Assembly (NCBI GenBank): GCA_947642555.1
Contig: CANRSX010000002.1
Span: 62,001-126,000, forward strand
From: an uncultured Roseburia sp.
GTDB lineage: Bacteria; Bacillota; Clostridia; Lachnospirales; Lachnospiraceae
Direction: 5' to 3'
DNA: 64,000 nt
A program made the position numbers and the translations under genes. Positions 26,301 through 33,880 of this stretch are shown in pieces. The number at the start of each line of letters is the position of its first letter. Position 1 is the first letter of the stretch. Under the pieces are notes generated by a model. It searched no databases, was not told where the DNA came from, and was given only the letters and a program-made list of their open reading frames with translations.

Positions 26301-27632
26301 ATGGAAGAGGCTTTGATAAAACGGATTATGCCAAACAGCATAGAGGCGGAGCAGTCTGTGATCGGTTCCATGCTGATGGATAAAGCGGCTATTGTGACCG
26401 CGATGGAAACGCTGATCGGGGAGGACTTTTATTACCAGCAGTACGGGATTTTGTTTGAGACCATGATTGAGCTCTACAATAAGGGGATGCCGGTCGATCT
26501 GGTGACGCTGCAGAGCAGGTTAAAGGAAAAGGATGTTCCCGAGGAGATCACGAATCTGGAGTTTGTGCGCGATCTTGTGACAGCGGTGCCGACCTCCGCG
26601 CATGTAAAGCATTATGCGCAGATCGTAAAGGATCATGCGATGCGCAGAAAGCTGATCCATGTCAGCGAGGAGATCGGAAACGAGTGCTATCTCGGGCGTG
26701 AGAGTGTGGACAGCGTCATGGCGCTCACCGAAAAAAAGGTGTTTGATCTGCTTTCCTCCCGCGGCGGCGGCGATTTTGTGCCGATCCGGCAGGTCGTGAT
26801 GAACGCGCTGGAGAAAATTGAGAACGCGGCGAAAGCGTCGGGGACTGTGACCGGGATCCCCACCGGCTTTATCGATCTGGATTACCGCACGGCCGGGCTG
26901 CAGCCGTCGGATCTGATTCTGATCGCGGCGCGTCCTTCCATGGGGAAAACTGCATTTGTCTTAAACATTGCCCAGTATGTGGCGTTCCACGAGAACCTCT
27001 GCACGGCGATTTTTTCACTTGAGATGTCAAAGGAGCAGCTGGTGAATCGTCTTTTTTCGCTGGAATCAAGGGTGGACGCGCAGGCGCTTAGGACCGGAAA
27101 CCTCTCGGACGCGGACTGGGAGAAGCTGATCGAGGGCGCCGGGACGATCGGAAATTCCAGGCTGATTATCGATGACACGCCGGGAATCTCCATCTCCGAG
27201 CTGCGCAGCAAGTGCCGGAAGTACAAGCTCGAGCATGACTTAAAGCTGATCATCATCGACTACCTGCAGCTGATGTCAGGCACCGGGAGGGCGACGGATT
27301 CCCGCCAGCAGGAGATTTCCGATATCTCGCGCTCCTTAAAGGCGCTCGCCAGGGAGCTTGCCGTGCCGGTCATCGCGCTCTCCCAGCTCTCCCGCGCGGT
27401 GGAGCAGCGGCCCGATCACCGTCCGATGCTGTCGGATCTTCGTGAATCCGGGGCAATCGAGCAGGACGCCGATGTGGTGATGTTTATATACCGCGACGAC
27501 TACTACAACCATGATTCCGAATTAAAGGGGATCTCCGAGATCATCATCGCCAAGCAGAGAAACGGCCCGATCGGAACCGTAAACCTCGTGTGGCTGCCGC
27601 AGTACACAAAATTCGCAAACATGGAAAAGTAA
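26301..27632 (+). CDS. dnaB: Replicative DNA helicase DnaB
   Basis: The N-terminal primase-interacting domain (PNSIEAEQSVIGSMLMDKAAI) is followed by the RecA-type helicase core: ILIAARPSMGKTAFVLNIAQYVA (Walker A), LKLIIIDYLQLMSG (Walker B), RQQEISDISRSLKALARELAVPVIALSQLSR and DLRESGAIEQDADVVMFIYRDDYY. At 443 residues it is standard for the hexameric helicase that opens the replication fork. The ATG follows AGGAGGAGAAATGCC. The downstream spacer is rich in repeats. Confidence 0.97.
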   Translation: MEEALIKRIMPNSIEAEQSVIGSMLMDKAAIVTAMETLIGEDFYYQQYGILFETMIELYNKGMPVDLVTLQSRLKEKDVPEEITNLEFVRDLVTAVPTSAHVKHYAQIVKDHAMRRKLIHVSEEIGNECYLGRESVDSVMALTEKKVFDLLSSRGGGDFVPIRQVVMNALEKIENAAKASGTVTGIPTGFIDLDYRTAGLQPSDLILIAARPSMGKTAFVLNIAQYVAFHENLCTAIFSLEMSKEQLVNRLFSLESRVDAQALRTGNLSDADWEKLIEGAGTIGNSRLIIDDTPGISISELRSKCRKYKLEHDLKLIIIDYLQLMSGTGRATDSRQQEISDISRSLKALARELAVPVIALSQLSRAVEQRPDHRPMLSDLRESGAIEQDADVVMFIYRDDYYNHDSELKGISEIIIAKQRNGPIGTVNLVWLPQYTKFANMEK

Positions 27633-27636
27633 AACG

Positions 27637-27824
27637 TTACGATTCACAGTCACCGGAAGACGGGGACCATTATGTCAGGCTTGCCTGTAAAAAATGGTCC
27701 CCGTCTTCCGGTGACTGGAAACAGGAACTTCACCCCCATAAGCAAAACGGAAAGCTGCGAAGCAGCGCCTGGCTGCGAAGCAGACAGGTTTTGCGCATGA
27801 GGGAGAAGGAGCTGTGAATCGTAA
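27637..27824. repeat. Intergenic element bounded by 13-bp inverted repeats TTACGATTCACAG/CTGTGAATCGTAA
   Basis: TTACGATTCACAG (27637-27649) and its exact reverse complement (27812-27824) bound a 188-bp segment right after dnaB. The same sequence pair occurs between atpG and atpD (39004-39044), so it is a dispersed palindromic repeat. The segment holds a 25-bp hairpin and short direct repeats and shows no real gene; the track ORF at 27590-27817 is out of frame with dnaB and has no family features. Confidence 0.7.
27647..27717. repeat. Perfect 25-bp inverted repeat with a nested hairpin
   Basis: CAGTCACCGGAAGACGGGGACCATT (27647-27671) and its exact reverse complement (27693-27717) are separated by 21 bases. 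Those bases contain a second perfect hairpin, CAGGC-TT-GCCTG. No T run follows, so it is not a classical terminator, though it would form a very stable RNA at the dnaB 3' end. Confidence 0.85.
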
Positions 27825-27969
27825 GAGACCTCAGGTTTTGCGCATGAGGTTGAAGAGGCTGTGAATTGCAGGCCACCGCAGACGATGTCGGAAAAAGACG
27901 AGCGATTTTCGTTGTACGCCCTCTCTCTTTTGCTTATAATATAGGTTAAGCAGAAAAGGAGGAACCAGA
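27751..27969. repeat. Short tandem repeats in the spacer before the MerR-headed gene
   Basis: The 337-bp dnaB-MerR spacer continues with an 18-bp direct repeat (GCTGCGAAGCAG twice). An imperfect 47-bp tandem repeat follows, each unit starting CAGGTTTTGCGCATGAGG (27785 and 27832) and containing CTGTGAAT. After these the only signal is the promoter of the next gene. No coding potential is apparent. Confidence 0.65.
27912..27940 (+). promoter_or_regulatory. Promoter of the MerR-headed gene
   Basis: TTGTAC (27912-27917) and TATAAT (27935-27940) are separated by 17 bases, 30 bases before the ATG. Confidence 0.78.
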
Positions 27970-29010
27970 ATGGAGAAAGTACGTTACATGATTTCGGATG
28001 CCGCAAGCATTGTGAATGTGGAATCGCATGTATTACGTTACTGGGAAGATGAACTGGAGCTGGACATCCCGCGCAATGAGATGGGGCACCGGTATTATAC
28101 AAACGAAAACATTCAGGAGTTCCAAAGGATAAAGGAATTAAAAGAGCAGGGTTACCAGTTAAAGGCGATTCGCATGATTGTACATAACGGCCCGTTAGAC
28201 GGACTGACCGGGGAGCCTGCGGTCGGGCAGGCGAAGCTTGCGGGCGGAGAGAATGCCCGTCCTGCGGCGGCAGAGCCTTCCGCCGGTCCGGCAGCGGGAA
28301 CGACAAAGCCGGTGTCCGGTTCCGGCCAGCCGGCAGGCGGCCCGGCGGAAACACAGCAGGAGACGCCGGCCCGGGCGGCAGGGGTGCAGCAGGAGAGCGC
28401 CGGGAAGGAGCCGCGGACAGCGTCATCCGGCCAGCAGAAAGCAGGAACGGCGGAGCATCCTGCACAGGGAAAGAAGGACGCAGCCGGACAGGCGGGCCGG
28501 ATGCTGGGCAGACAGGCGGCAGGTTTAAAGCAGCCCGGAAAAACGGAAAAGCTCTCCCCGTTAAAAGACCCCGGAAACCCGATTTTTCTCGGGACGATCA
28601 GCGATTCCGGCAGACAGATGACCGCGGGCGATGTATACGCGGCGGGAAAGCAGCTTATGGAGAGAGAGTCAGAGGAGCCGGTCACCGGCCTTGAGATTGT
28701 GGGCGGAAGCGCGCCTGTGCCCGGGGAGACGAGACAGAGCATTCTGGACAATACGGACAAGATGGCGCAGTTTACGGATCTGATGACCCAGATCGTCGGA
28801 AAAGCGCTTGCGGCAAATAACCGGGAATTAAGCCAGAATATCAGCGAGGACGTCGGAAAGCAGGTGATCAAGGAGATGAATTACCTGATGCGGGAGCGCG
28901 AGGAATTAGACGAGGACCGTTTCCGGAGACTGGACGCCGCGATCCGTGGAAACCTCAGGAAAAAAGACGAGGAGAAAGGACTGTTTAAGCGGAAGAAAAA
29001 AGCGACATGA
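27970..29010 (+). CDS. MerR-type helix-turn-helix protein with long low-complexity linker
   Basis: Residues ~1-75 form a MerR-like DNA-binding domain (YMISDAASIVNVESHVLRYWEDELELDIPRNEMGHRYYTNENIQEFQRIKELKEQGYQLKAIRMIV). About 150 residues rich in Ala, Gly, Pro and Gln follow. A C-terminal helical part (FTDLMTQIVGKALAANNRELSQNISEDVGKQVIKEMNYLMREREELDEDRFRRLDAAIRGNLRKK) ends in a Lys/Arg tail. The architecture recalls RacA or MerR-DUF3967 proteins involved in chromosome or plasmid organisation rather than a ligand-sensing regulator. The function is unknown. It has its own promoter and a bidirectional terminator. Confidence 0.7.
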   Translation: MEKVRYMISDAASIVNVESHVLRYWEDELELDIPRNEMGHRYYTNENIQEFQRIKELKEQGYQLKAIRMIVHNGPLDGLTGEPAVGQAKLAGGENARPAAAEPSAGPAAGTTKPVSGSGQPAGGPAETQQETPARAAGVQQESAGKEPRTASSGQQKAGTAEHPAQGKKDAAGQAGRMLGRQAAGLKQPGKTEKLSPLKDPGNPIFLGTISDSGRQMTAGDVYAAGKQLMERESEEPVTGLEIVGGSAPVPGETRQSILDNTDKMAQFTDLMTQIVGKALAANNRELSQNISEDVGKQVIKEMNYLMREREELDEDRFRRLDAAIRGNLRKKDEEKGLFKRKKKAT

Positions 29011-29011
29011 A

Positions 29012-29038
29012 AAAAAGGATGCCAACGGCATCCTTTTT
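29012..29038. terminator. Bidirectional terminator
   Basis: AAAAAGGATGCC-AAC-GGCATCCTTTTT is a 12-bp stem with A and T tails, so it serves the MerR-headed gene on the plus strand and the ferredoxin gene on the minus strand. Confidence 0.88.
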
Positions 29039-29047
29039 AAGTTCTGC

Positions 29048-29218
29048 TTATTCCTCGCTGATTGCTCCTGTCGGGCAGGTACCAGCGCATGCACCGCAGC
29101 TCACGCAGGTAGATGCGTCGATCTCGTAGTGGCTGTCTCCCATGGAGATCGCGCCTACCGGGCATCCGGACTCGCAGGATCCACAGCTTACACAAGAATC
29201 AGAAATTACAAATGCCAT
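29048..29218 (-). CDS. 2[4Fe-4S] ferredoxin
   Basis: The 56-residue protein MAFVISDSCVSCGSCESGCPVGAISMGDSHYEIDASTCVSCGACAGTCPTGAISEE has two CxxCxxCxxxCP cluster motifs, the classical clostridial ferredoxin. It carries low-potential electrons for enzymes such as the 2-oxoacid oxidoreductase at the left end of the window and hydrogenases. The start at 29218 follows GAAGGAGGAAACGAAA; the longer track start is upstream of that site. Confidence 0.95.
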   Translation of the reverse strand: MAFVISDSCVSCGSCESGCPVGAISMGDSHYEIDASTCVSCGACAGTCPTGAISEE

Positions 29219-29281
29219 TTTCGTTTCCTCCTTCAATAAAAAGATTCTGTCCAAAGCTACCTGATATGTAACCTTTTAACC

Positions 29282-29310
29282 ATTCTAATACAAAAGTACG
29301 CGGTTTACAA
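29282..29310 (-). promoter_or_regulatory. Promoter of the ferredoxin gene
   Basis: On the minus strand TTGTAA (29310-29305) and TAGAAT (29287-29282) have a 17-base spacer, about 65 bases before the ferredoxin start. Confidence 0.7.
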
Positions 29311-29525
29311 GCCTAAATACAGAAAAACCATGTACTTTAATCTGCACATAAAAGTTAATGAATGTTCAGCCCGCGCCATTCGCAAAATCGCGCTGATCGC
29401 GCTCTCCGCTGCTGACGCAGCTGATTTTTGCTCATATACGGGCGCTCCCTCAGTCGAAATTGATGGATGAAAATTCGTGCGAGCACGATTTTCACCATGC
29501 GATTCCGACTGGCTGAACTTATTAG
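29311..29525. repeat. Gene-free spacer with a long imperfect hairpin (29451-29511)
   Basis: The stretch between the ferredoxin promoter and galM has no supported gene. Its main feature is an imperfect inverted repeat: CAGTCGAAATTGATGGATGAAAATTCGTGC faces GCACGATTTTCACCATGCGATTCCGACTG around a tiny loop. It could be a REP-like or processing hairpin at the galM 3' end; no T run marks it as a terminator. Confidence 0.55.
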
Positions 29526-30563
29526 CTAGAACGTGGAAAAATGATACAGCGTTTTTGACCGGAACGGTTCATCCGGGGTGAGGATGATGCTCGGGAAGTT
29601 CTCGTGGTTCACCGCATCCGGAAAATGCTGCGTCTCTAAGCAGACGCTGTTATAGCTGCCGTAGCTGCCCCCGTGCTTGGCGGGCAGAGGCATCGGTCCC
29701 CCCGCGACATAGAGCTGCATGCCGGGCTGGTCGGTGAAAACCGTCATCCGGATCCCGCTCTCTTTTGACTGGAGAACGGCTGCCTCCCTGAGCCCTGTGC
29801 CGTTAATCACATAATTGTGGTCGTAGGTGCCGAATTTTTTCAGCTGTTCGAAGTCCGAGCCGATGGACCTGCCGATGGTATGCATGGTGCGGAAATCAAA
29901 CGGCGTCCCGTCCACCGGAAGAAACACGCCGGTGGGCGTCTGGGTGTCGTCATTCTCCGTGATCTGGTCGGCGTCAATATAGAGCTCGTGCGAGAGCACA
30001 TCGCCGCTGCCGGCGCCGTTTAAATTAAAATAGCCATGGCTTGTCACATTAAAGGGGGTGTCCGTGCCGGAGGACGCTTCGTATAAAATCGAGAGCTCGT
30101 TGTCCTCGGACCAGCCATAGGTCACGGAGAGATCAAGGCTGCCGGGATAACCCTCCTCGCCGTCTTCGGAGTGAAGGGTGAGGACCAGCCGGTCACCGTC
30201 GGTACTGGCACGAAAGACCCTTGCGTGATAGCCCGTGGGGCCGCCGTGCAGGTGATTGGTACTATTGTTGACGGCAAGCTGGTACTGTCTGCCATTGAGA
30301 GAAAAACGCCCGTTTTTGATGCGGTTGGCGACACGTCCCACGACCGCGCCCAGATAGGCGGTATCCTGTTCATAGCCGGCAAGGGTGTCATAGCCGAGAC
30401 AGACATCCGTTAATGTCCTCTGGTGGTTCGGAACGACAATTTTCACAAGGCGGCAGCCCAGATCGATGATCTCGACGTAGGCGCCGGATGTGTTCTCAAG
30501 ATGGTATATATGAATCATTTCTCCGTTGTTTGTAGCGCCAAATTCAGACGTTGTGATCTTCAT
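29526..30563 (-). CDS. galM: Aldose 1-epimerase (galactose mutarotase)
   Basis: The 345-residue beta-sandwich enzyme carries NSTNHLHGGPTGYHARVF (first catalytic His), TSHGYFNLNG (second His), GTYDHNYVINGTG and CLETQHFPDAVNHENFPSIIL with the base Glu region. It interconverts alpha and beta anomers of galactose, glucose and related sugars in the cytoplasm. It is a single gene with its own promoter, read toward the ferredoxin gene. It could also serve the fucose and glycan loci elsewhere in the window. Confidence 0.94.
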   Translation of the reverse strand: MKITTSEFGATNNGEMIHIYHLENTSGAYVEIIDLGCRLVKIVVPNHQRTLTDVCLGYDTLAGYEQDTAYLGAVVGRVANRIKNGRFSLNGRQYQLAVNNSTNHLHGGPTGYHARVFRASTDGDRLVLTLHSEDGEEGYPGSLDLSVTYGWSEDNELSILYEASSGTDTPFNVTSHGYFNLNGAGSGDVLSHELYIDADQITENDDTQTPTGVFLPVDGTPFDFRTMHTIGRSIGSDFEQLKKFGTYDHNYVINGTGLREAAVLQSKESGIRMTVFTDQPGMQLYVAGGPMPLPAKHGGSYGSYNSVCLETQHFPDAVNHENFPSIILTPDEPFRSKTLYHFSTF

Positions 30564-30605
30564 AGTGACTCCTTTCTCCCCCGGGGGATAAAACTGACTT
30601 ACATA

Positions 30606-30634
30606 ATTATGCCATATTTACAAAAACATGGCAA
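30606..30634 (-). promoter_or_regulatory. Promoter of galM
   Basis: Minus-strand TTGCCA (30634-30629) and CATAAT (30611-30606) are 17 bases apart, 43 bases from the galM start. The -35 box forms half of an inverted repeat GGCAA-GTAGG-TTGCC with the divergent promoter. Confidence 0.72.
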
Positions 30635-30639
30635 GTAGG

Positions 30640-30668
30640 TTGCCTATTTTTCGGAATTATGAGATAAT
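30640..30668 (+). promoter_or_regulatory. Promoter of the sua5-ywlE-upp genes
   Basis: TTGCCT (30640-30645) and GATAAT (30663-30668) with a 17-base spacer lie 48 bases before the threonylcarbamoyl-AMP synthase start, back to back with the galM promoter. Confidence 0.65.
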
Positions 30669-30716
30669 AGTTACTATTCAGAAAGATGGTCTGGATGGCG
30701 GAAAGGCAGGAATTAT

Positions 30717-31769
30717 ATGCAGACAAAAGTAGTGAGCGTGGATCCGACCCGGATCGATGACGCCTGTATCAGGGAAGCGGCGGAGCAGATTCGCGCAGGC
30801 GGGCTGGTGGCGTTCCCGACAGAGACGGTCTATGGCCTTGGGGCGGATGCGCTGTGTCCGGAGGCTGCAAAAAAAATCTATGCGGCGAAGGGAAGGCCGT
30901 CGGACAACCCGCTGATCGTGCATATCGCGGACTATGCGCAGCTGATGTCTGTTGCGCGGGAGCTTCCCCGGGAGGCGAAGCTGCTTGCGGATGCATTCTG
31001 GCCGGGACCGCTTACCATGATTGTATGGAAGAATGAACTGGTACCGCGGGAGACGACCGGGGGGATGGATACGGTTGCCGTGCGCATGCCGTCGCATCCG
31101 GTTGCGCTTCGCCTGATCCGGGAGAGCGGCTGCCTGATCGCGGCGCCGAGCGCGAATGTTTCGGGGCGGCCGAGCCCGACGGAGGCATCGCATGTGGCGG
31201 CTGATCTGGACGGCAGGATCCCTCTGATCCTCGACGGAGGTCCGGTGGGGATCGGGATCGAGTCTACAATTATAGATTTGACGGAGGAGGTTCCGATGAT
31301 TCTGCGGCCGGGCTATATCACGGCGGAGATGTTAGCCGCAGCGCTCGGGGAGGAGATCCGGACCGACCCCGGCATCATTGCGCCGGATTCTGAGCAGCGG
31401 CCGAAGGCGCCGGGCATGAAGTACAGACATTATGCGCCAAAGGCGGAGCTGATTCTGATCAGAGGCGAGAGGGGACGCGTGATCCGTGAGATCAACCGGC
31501 TGACGGGGGAAAAGCAGCAGGCCGGGCTGCGCGTCGGCGTGATGGCATCCGACGAGAATGCGGGAAGCTATACGGCGGACTGTGTGCTCTGTCTCGGGGC
31601 AGAAGGGGATATGGAAGCCGCGGCGAGACAGCTTTATGGGACGCTCCGCGAATTTGACCGCCAGAAGGCGGACATCATCTATGCGGAGAGCCCTGCCGCA
31701 TCCGGCGTCGGGGCGGCGGTGATGAACCGGCTGTGCAAGGCGGCGGGTTATCAGATATCAGATGTATAA
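30717..31769 (+). CDS. L-threonylcarbamoyladenylate synthase (Sua5/YwlC)
   Basis: The N-terminal YrdC-like domain includes AGGLVAFPTETVYGLGADAL, the KGRPSDNPLIVHI nucleotide-binding motif and SANVSGRPSPTEASHV. A C-terminal Sua5 domain of about 140 residues follows (PGMKYRHYAPKAELILI), so this is the long Sua5 form of 350 residues. It makes threonylcarbamoyl-AMP for the t6A modification of ANN-decoding tRNAs. The following YwlE-like gene starts 23 bases after its stop, the order seen in Bacillus (ywlC-ywlE). Confidence 0.95.
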   Translation: MQTKVVSVDPTRIDDACIREAAEQIRAGGLVAFPTETVYGLGADALCPEAAKKIYAAKGRPSDNPLIVHIADYAQLMSVARELPREAKLLADAFWPGPLTMIVWKNELVPRETTGGMDTVAVRMPSHPVALRLIRESGCLIAAPSANVSGRPSPTEASHVAADLDGRIPLILDGGPVGIGIESTIIDLTEEVPMILRPGYITAEMLAAALGEEIRTDPGIIAPDSEQRPKAPGMKYRHYAPKAELILIRGERGRVIREINRLTGEKQQAGLRVGVMASDENAGSYTADCVLCLGAEGDMEAAARQLYGTLREFDRQKADIIYAESPAASGVGAAVMNRLCKAAGYQISDV

Positions 31770-31792
31770 CGGGAGAGGAAATCATCAATATT

Positions 31793-32293
31793 ATGAAACA
31801 GTACAGCAGAATTATGTTTGTCACGGAGAGCGGCACCAGCAGGGCTCCGATGGCGGCAGGCATACTCGGGGAGTACAATCTGAAGCATCCGGCCCGGATT
31901 CTTGCCAGGGGACTGGTAGTTTTATTTCCGGAACCATTGAATCAGAAGGCGGAAGCTGTTATGATAAGCAATGGCATCAATATGGACGGCTTTATGTCCA
32001 CACAGCTTACGGAGGAGGATTTTACGGAGGACACGCTTGTGCTCACGATGGAGCGCGCGCAGTCAGAAAAGATCCTGGAAAAATATAAAAGCGCGGATCC
32101 GGAGAATGTGTACGTCCTCACGGAGCTGGTGGGGGAGGAGCTGGAGATCATCGATCCGTACGGCGGGCCGCTGCAGTCATACGGGCTCTGCTATGAGTCG
32201 CTGCGCCGGACGATTTTAAAGCTGGTCAATCTGCTTAACGGGGATGAGAATGAAAATGCGCAGACAGCCGCGGGAGATGGAGCTGCGGTGTAG
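31793..32293 (+). CDS. YwlE/LMW-PTP-fold protein lacking the catalytic cysteine
   Basis: The fold is that of low-molecular-weight phosphatases: MKQYSRIMFVTESGTSRAPMAAGILGEY at the P-loop and the general-acid region IIDPYGGPLQSYGLCYESL. In active enzymes the P-loop is VCTGNTCRSPMA; here the nucleophilic Cys is Thr (ACG codon), so the Thr-X5-Arg loop cannot form the usual phosphocysteine. The gene lies where Bacillus has ywlE, the protein-arginine phosphatase. It may have become a binding protein. A C-terminal tail (DENENAQTAAGDGAAV) is extra. The ATG at 31793 is preferred to the track start inside the upstream gene. Confidence 0.8.
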   Translation: MKQYSRIMFVTESGTSRAPMAAGILGEYNLKHPARILARGLVVLFPEPLNQKAEAVMISNGINMDGFMSTQLTEEDFTEDTLVLTMERAQSEKILEKYKSADPENVYVLTELVGEELEIIDPYGGPLQSYGLCYESLRRTILKLVNLLNGDENENAQTAAGDGAAV

Positions 32294-32344
32294 CTGCCGG
32301 TATACTGCCGGCGGACAGGAAACAGAGAAGGGGAGGTACGTAAG

Positions 32345-32974
32345 ATGTCTAAAATTGTAGTGATGGATCATCCGCTGATTCAGCATAAGATCGGGATTAT
32401 CCGTCGGGAGGAGACCGGGTCAAAGGATTTCCGGAGCATGGTCGGCGAGATCGCGATGCTGATGTGCTATGAGGCGACCAGGGACTTAAAGCTCGCGGAC
32501 GTGGAGATCACCACGCCGATCTGCCAGACAACGGCAAAGGAGTTAAAGGGCAAAAAGCTGGCGGTCGTCCCGATTCTTCGGGCAGGGCTGGGCATGGTGG
32601 ACGGGATGCTGACGATGATCCCGGCGGCAAAGGTGGGGCATATCGGGCTTTACCGGGATCCGGAGACGCTGATGCCGGTGGAATACTACTGCAAGCTGCC
32701 GGAGGACTGTGCGAACCGCGAGGTATTTGTGGTGGATCCGATGTTAGCGACCGGAGGCTCCTCGACGGAGGCGATCCGGATGCTGAAGGATAAGGGTGTG
32801 AAAAGCATCCGGTTTATGTGTATCATCGCCGCGCCGGAGGGCGTGAAAAAGATGCAGGAGATGCATCCGGACGTGGATATTTATATCGGCGCGCTGGATG
32901 ACCATCTCAATGACCACGGCTATATCGTTCCGGGGCTCGGCGATGCCGGAGACCGCATTTTCGGGACGAAGTGA
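32345..32974 (+). CDS. upp: Uracil phosphoribosyltransferase
   Basis: [44 protein letters not shown] is the conserved N-terminus. The PRPP-binding loop is [18 protein letters not shown] and the uracil-binding end is [17 protein letters not shown]. It converts uracil and PRPP to UMP in pyrimidine salvage. At 209 residues it is full length; the ribosome site is GGGGAGGTACGTAAG. It belongs to the sua5-ywlE-upp group upstream of the ATP synthase genes as in Bacillus. Confidence 0.97.
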   Translation: MSKIVVMDHPLIQHKIGIIRREETGSKDFRSMVGEIAMLMCYEATRDLKLADVEITTPICQTTAKELKGKKLAVVPILRAGLGMVDGMLTMIPAAKVGHIGLYRDPETLMPVEYYCKLPEDCANREVFVVDPMLATGGSSTEAIRMLKDKGVKSIRFMCIIAAPEGVKKMQEMHPDVDIYIGALDDHLNDHGYIVPGLGDAGDRIFGTK

Positions 32975-33061
32975 CGATTTTCCAGGGCTGTACGTGCATC
33001 TTCACGTGCAGATGCGCGTGTATTTTTACGTGCAGAACGCGCGGTGTGCAGGGAGGTAAGG

Positions 33062-33547
33062 ATGAGCGGGAAAAGGGAAGACTATATCAGCTGGGATGAA
33101 TATTTCATGGGTGTGGCCATCCTCTCAGGGATGCGCTCGAAGGATCCGAATACGCAGGTGGGAGCCTGTATCGTAAGCGCGGATCACAAGATTCTCTCGA
33201 TGGGGTACAACGGATTTCCGACGGGCTGCTCGGATGACGAATTCCCCTGGGAGCGTGAGGGAGAGCCGCTGGACAACAAATATTTTTACTCGACCCACAG
33301 CGAGCTGAACGCGATTTTAAATTACCGGGGCGGGAGCCTCGAGGGAGCGACCATGTACGTGACGCTGTTCCCCTGCAATGAATGCGCCAAGGCGATCATA
33401 CAGTCCGGGATCCGGCGTCTGGTATACGACAGTGATAAATACGACGGCACGCCGGCCGTCGCCGCGTCAAAGCGCATGCTGCGCGCCGCCGGCGTGACGA
33501 TGGAGCGGTACCGCCATACGGATCGTGAGATTCACATGATTTTATAG
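33062..33547 (+). CDS. Deoxycytidylate (dCMP) deaminase
   Basis: The zinc-dependent deaminase fold shows THSELNAILN (His and catalytic Glu) and LFPCNECAKAII (two Cys ligands), with DPNTQVGACIVSADHKILSMGYNGFPTG at the substrate side. It deaminates dCMP to dUMP for thymidylate synthesis. The ATG at 33062 follows GGGAGGTAAGG; the track's earlier GTG lies before that ribosome site. The 87-bp gap from upp contains repeated ACGTGCA and small hairpins (GCATCT/AGATGC). ComEB of Bacillus belongs to this family. Confidence 0.92.
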   Translation: MSGKREDYISWDEYFMGVAILSGMRSKDPNTQVGACIVSADHKILSMGYNGFPTGCSDDEFPWEREGEPLDNKYFYSTHSELNAILNYRGGSLEGATMYVTLFPCNECAKAIIQSGIRRLVYDSDKYDGTPAVAASKRMLRAAGVTMERYRHTDREIHMIL

Positions 33548-33616
33548 CCGCCGGAAATATAGACAAATTGTGTAAAATGTTATAAGATAGTCATTGGCAG
33601 CTTTTCGGGGGAAGAT

Positions 33617-33880
33617 ATGGGAAAACGCAGCAGGGACAACAGAAAGATTTTCCGGTCGCTGACACTGATTTTACAGTTCGGGCTGAATATGATTGTTCCC
33701 ATCCTTATGTGCACGCTGTTCGGCGTGTGGCTGGGAGAGCGGTATGAGATGCCTGTGATCACGGTCCCGCTGTTTCTCGTGGGCGCGCTGGCAGGATTTA
33801 CGAATATATTTAAGATGGCAAAAAAGATTTACGGACAGGACAACGGACCGGAGGGGAATCATGCTGAGAAGACTAAATAG
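33617..33880 (+). CDS. AtpZ-like ATP synthase accessory membrane protein
   Basis: The 87-residue protein has a basic N-terminus (MGKRSRDNRKIFRSLT) and two membrane helices (LQFGLNMIVPILMCTLFGVWLGERY and ITVPLFLVGALAGFTNIFKMAKKIY). This is the pattern of the ATPase_gene1/AtpZ family found ahead of atpI in ATP synthase operons. AtpZ and AtpI together act in assembly or Mg2+/Ca2+ transport for the synthase in some species. Its stop lies downstream of the atpI start (20-base overlap). The start follows CGGGGGAAGAT. Confidence 0.78.
   Translation: MGKRSRDNRKIFRSLTLILQFGLNMIVPILMCTLFGVWLGERYEMPVITVPLFLVGALAGFTNIFKMAKKIYGQDNGPEGNHAEKTK

Noticed and set aside
27590-27817. 75-residue ORF after dnaB
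   Set aside because: It begins inside dnaB in another frame and runs through repeat DNA.
27637-27872. CRISPR-like array
   Set aside because: The repeats differ in length and type, lack regular spacers and no cas gene is nearby; VapD is Cas2-like in fold only.
27650-28871. Two long minus-strand ORFs (271 and 239 residues)
   Set aside because: They are opposite the MerR-headed gene; the Pro/Ala/Ser-rich translation is the mirror of its low-complexity linker.
32975-33061. Riboswitch or terminator between upp and the deaminase gene
   Set aside because: Repeated ACGTGCA and two weak hairpins are visible, but they match no riboswitch class I know and lack a convincing T run.
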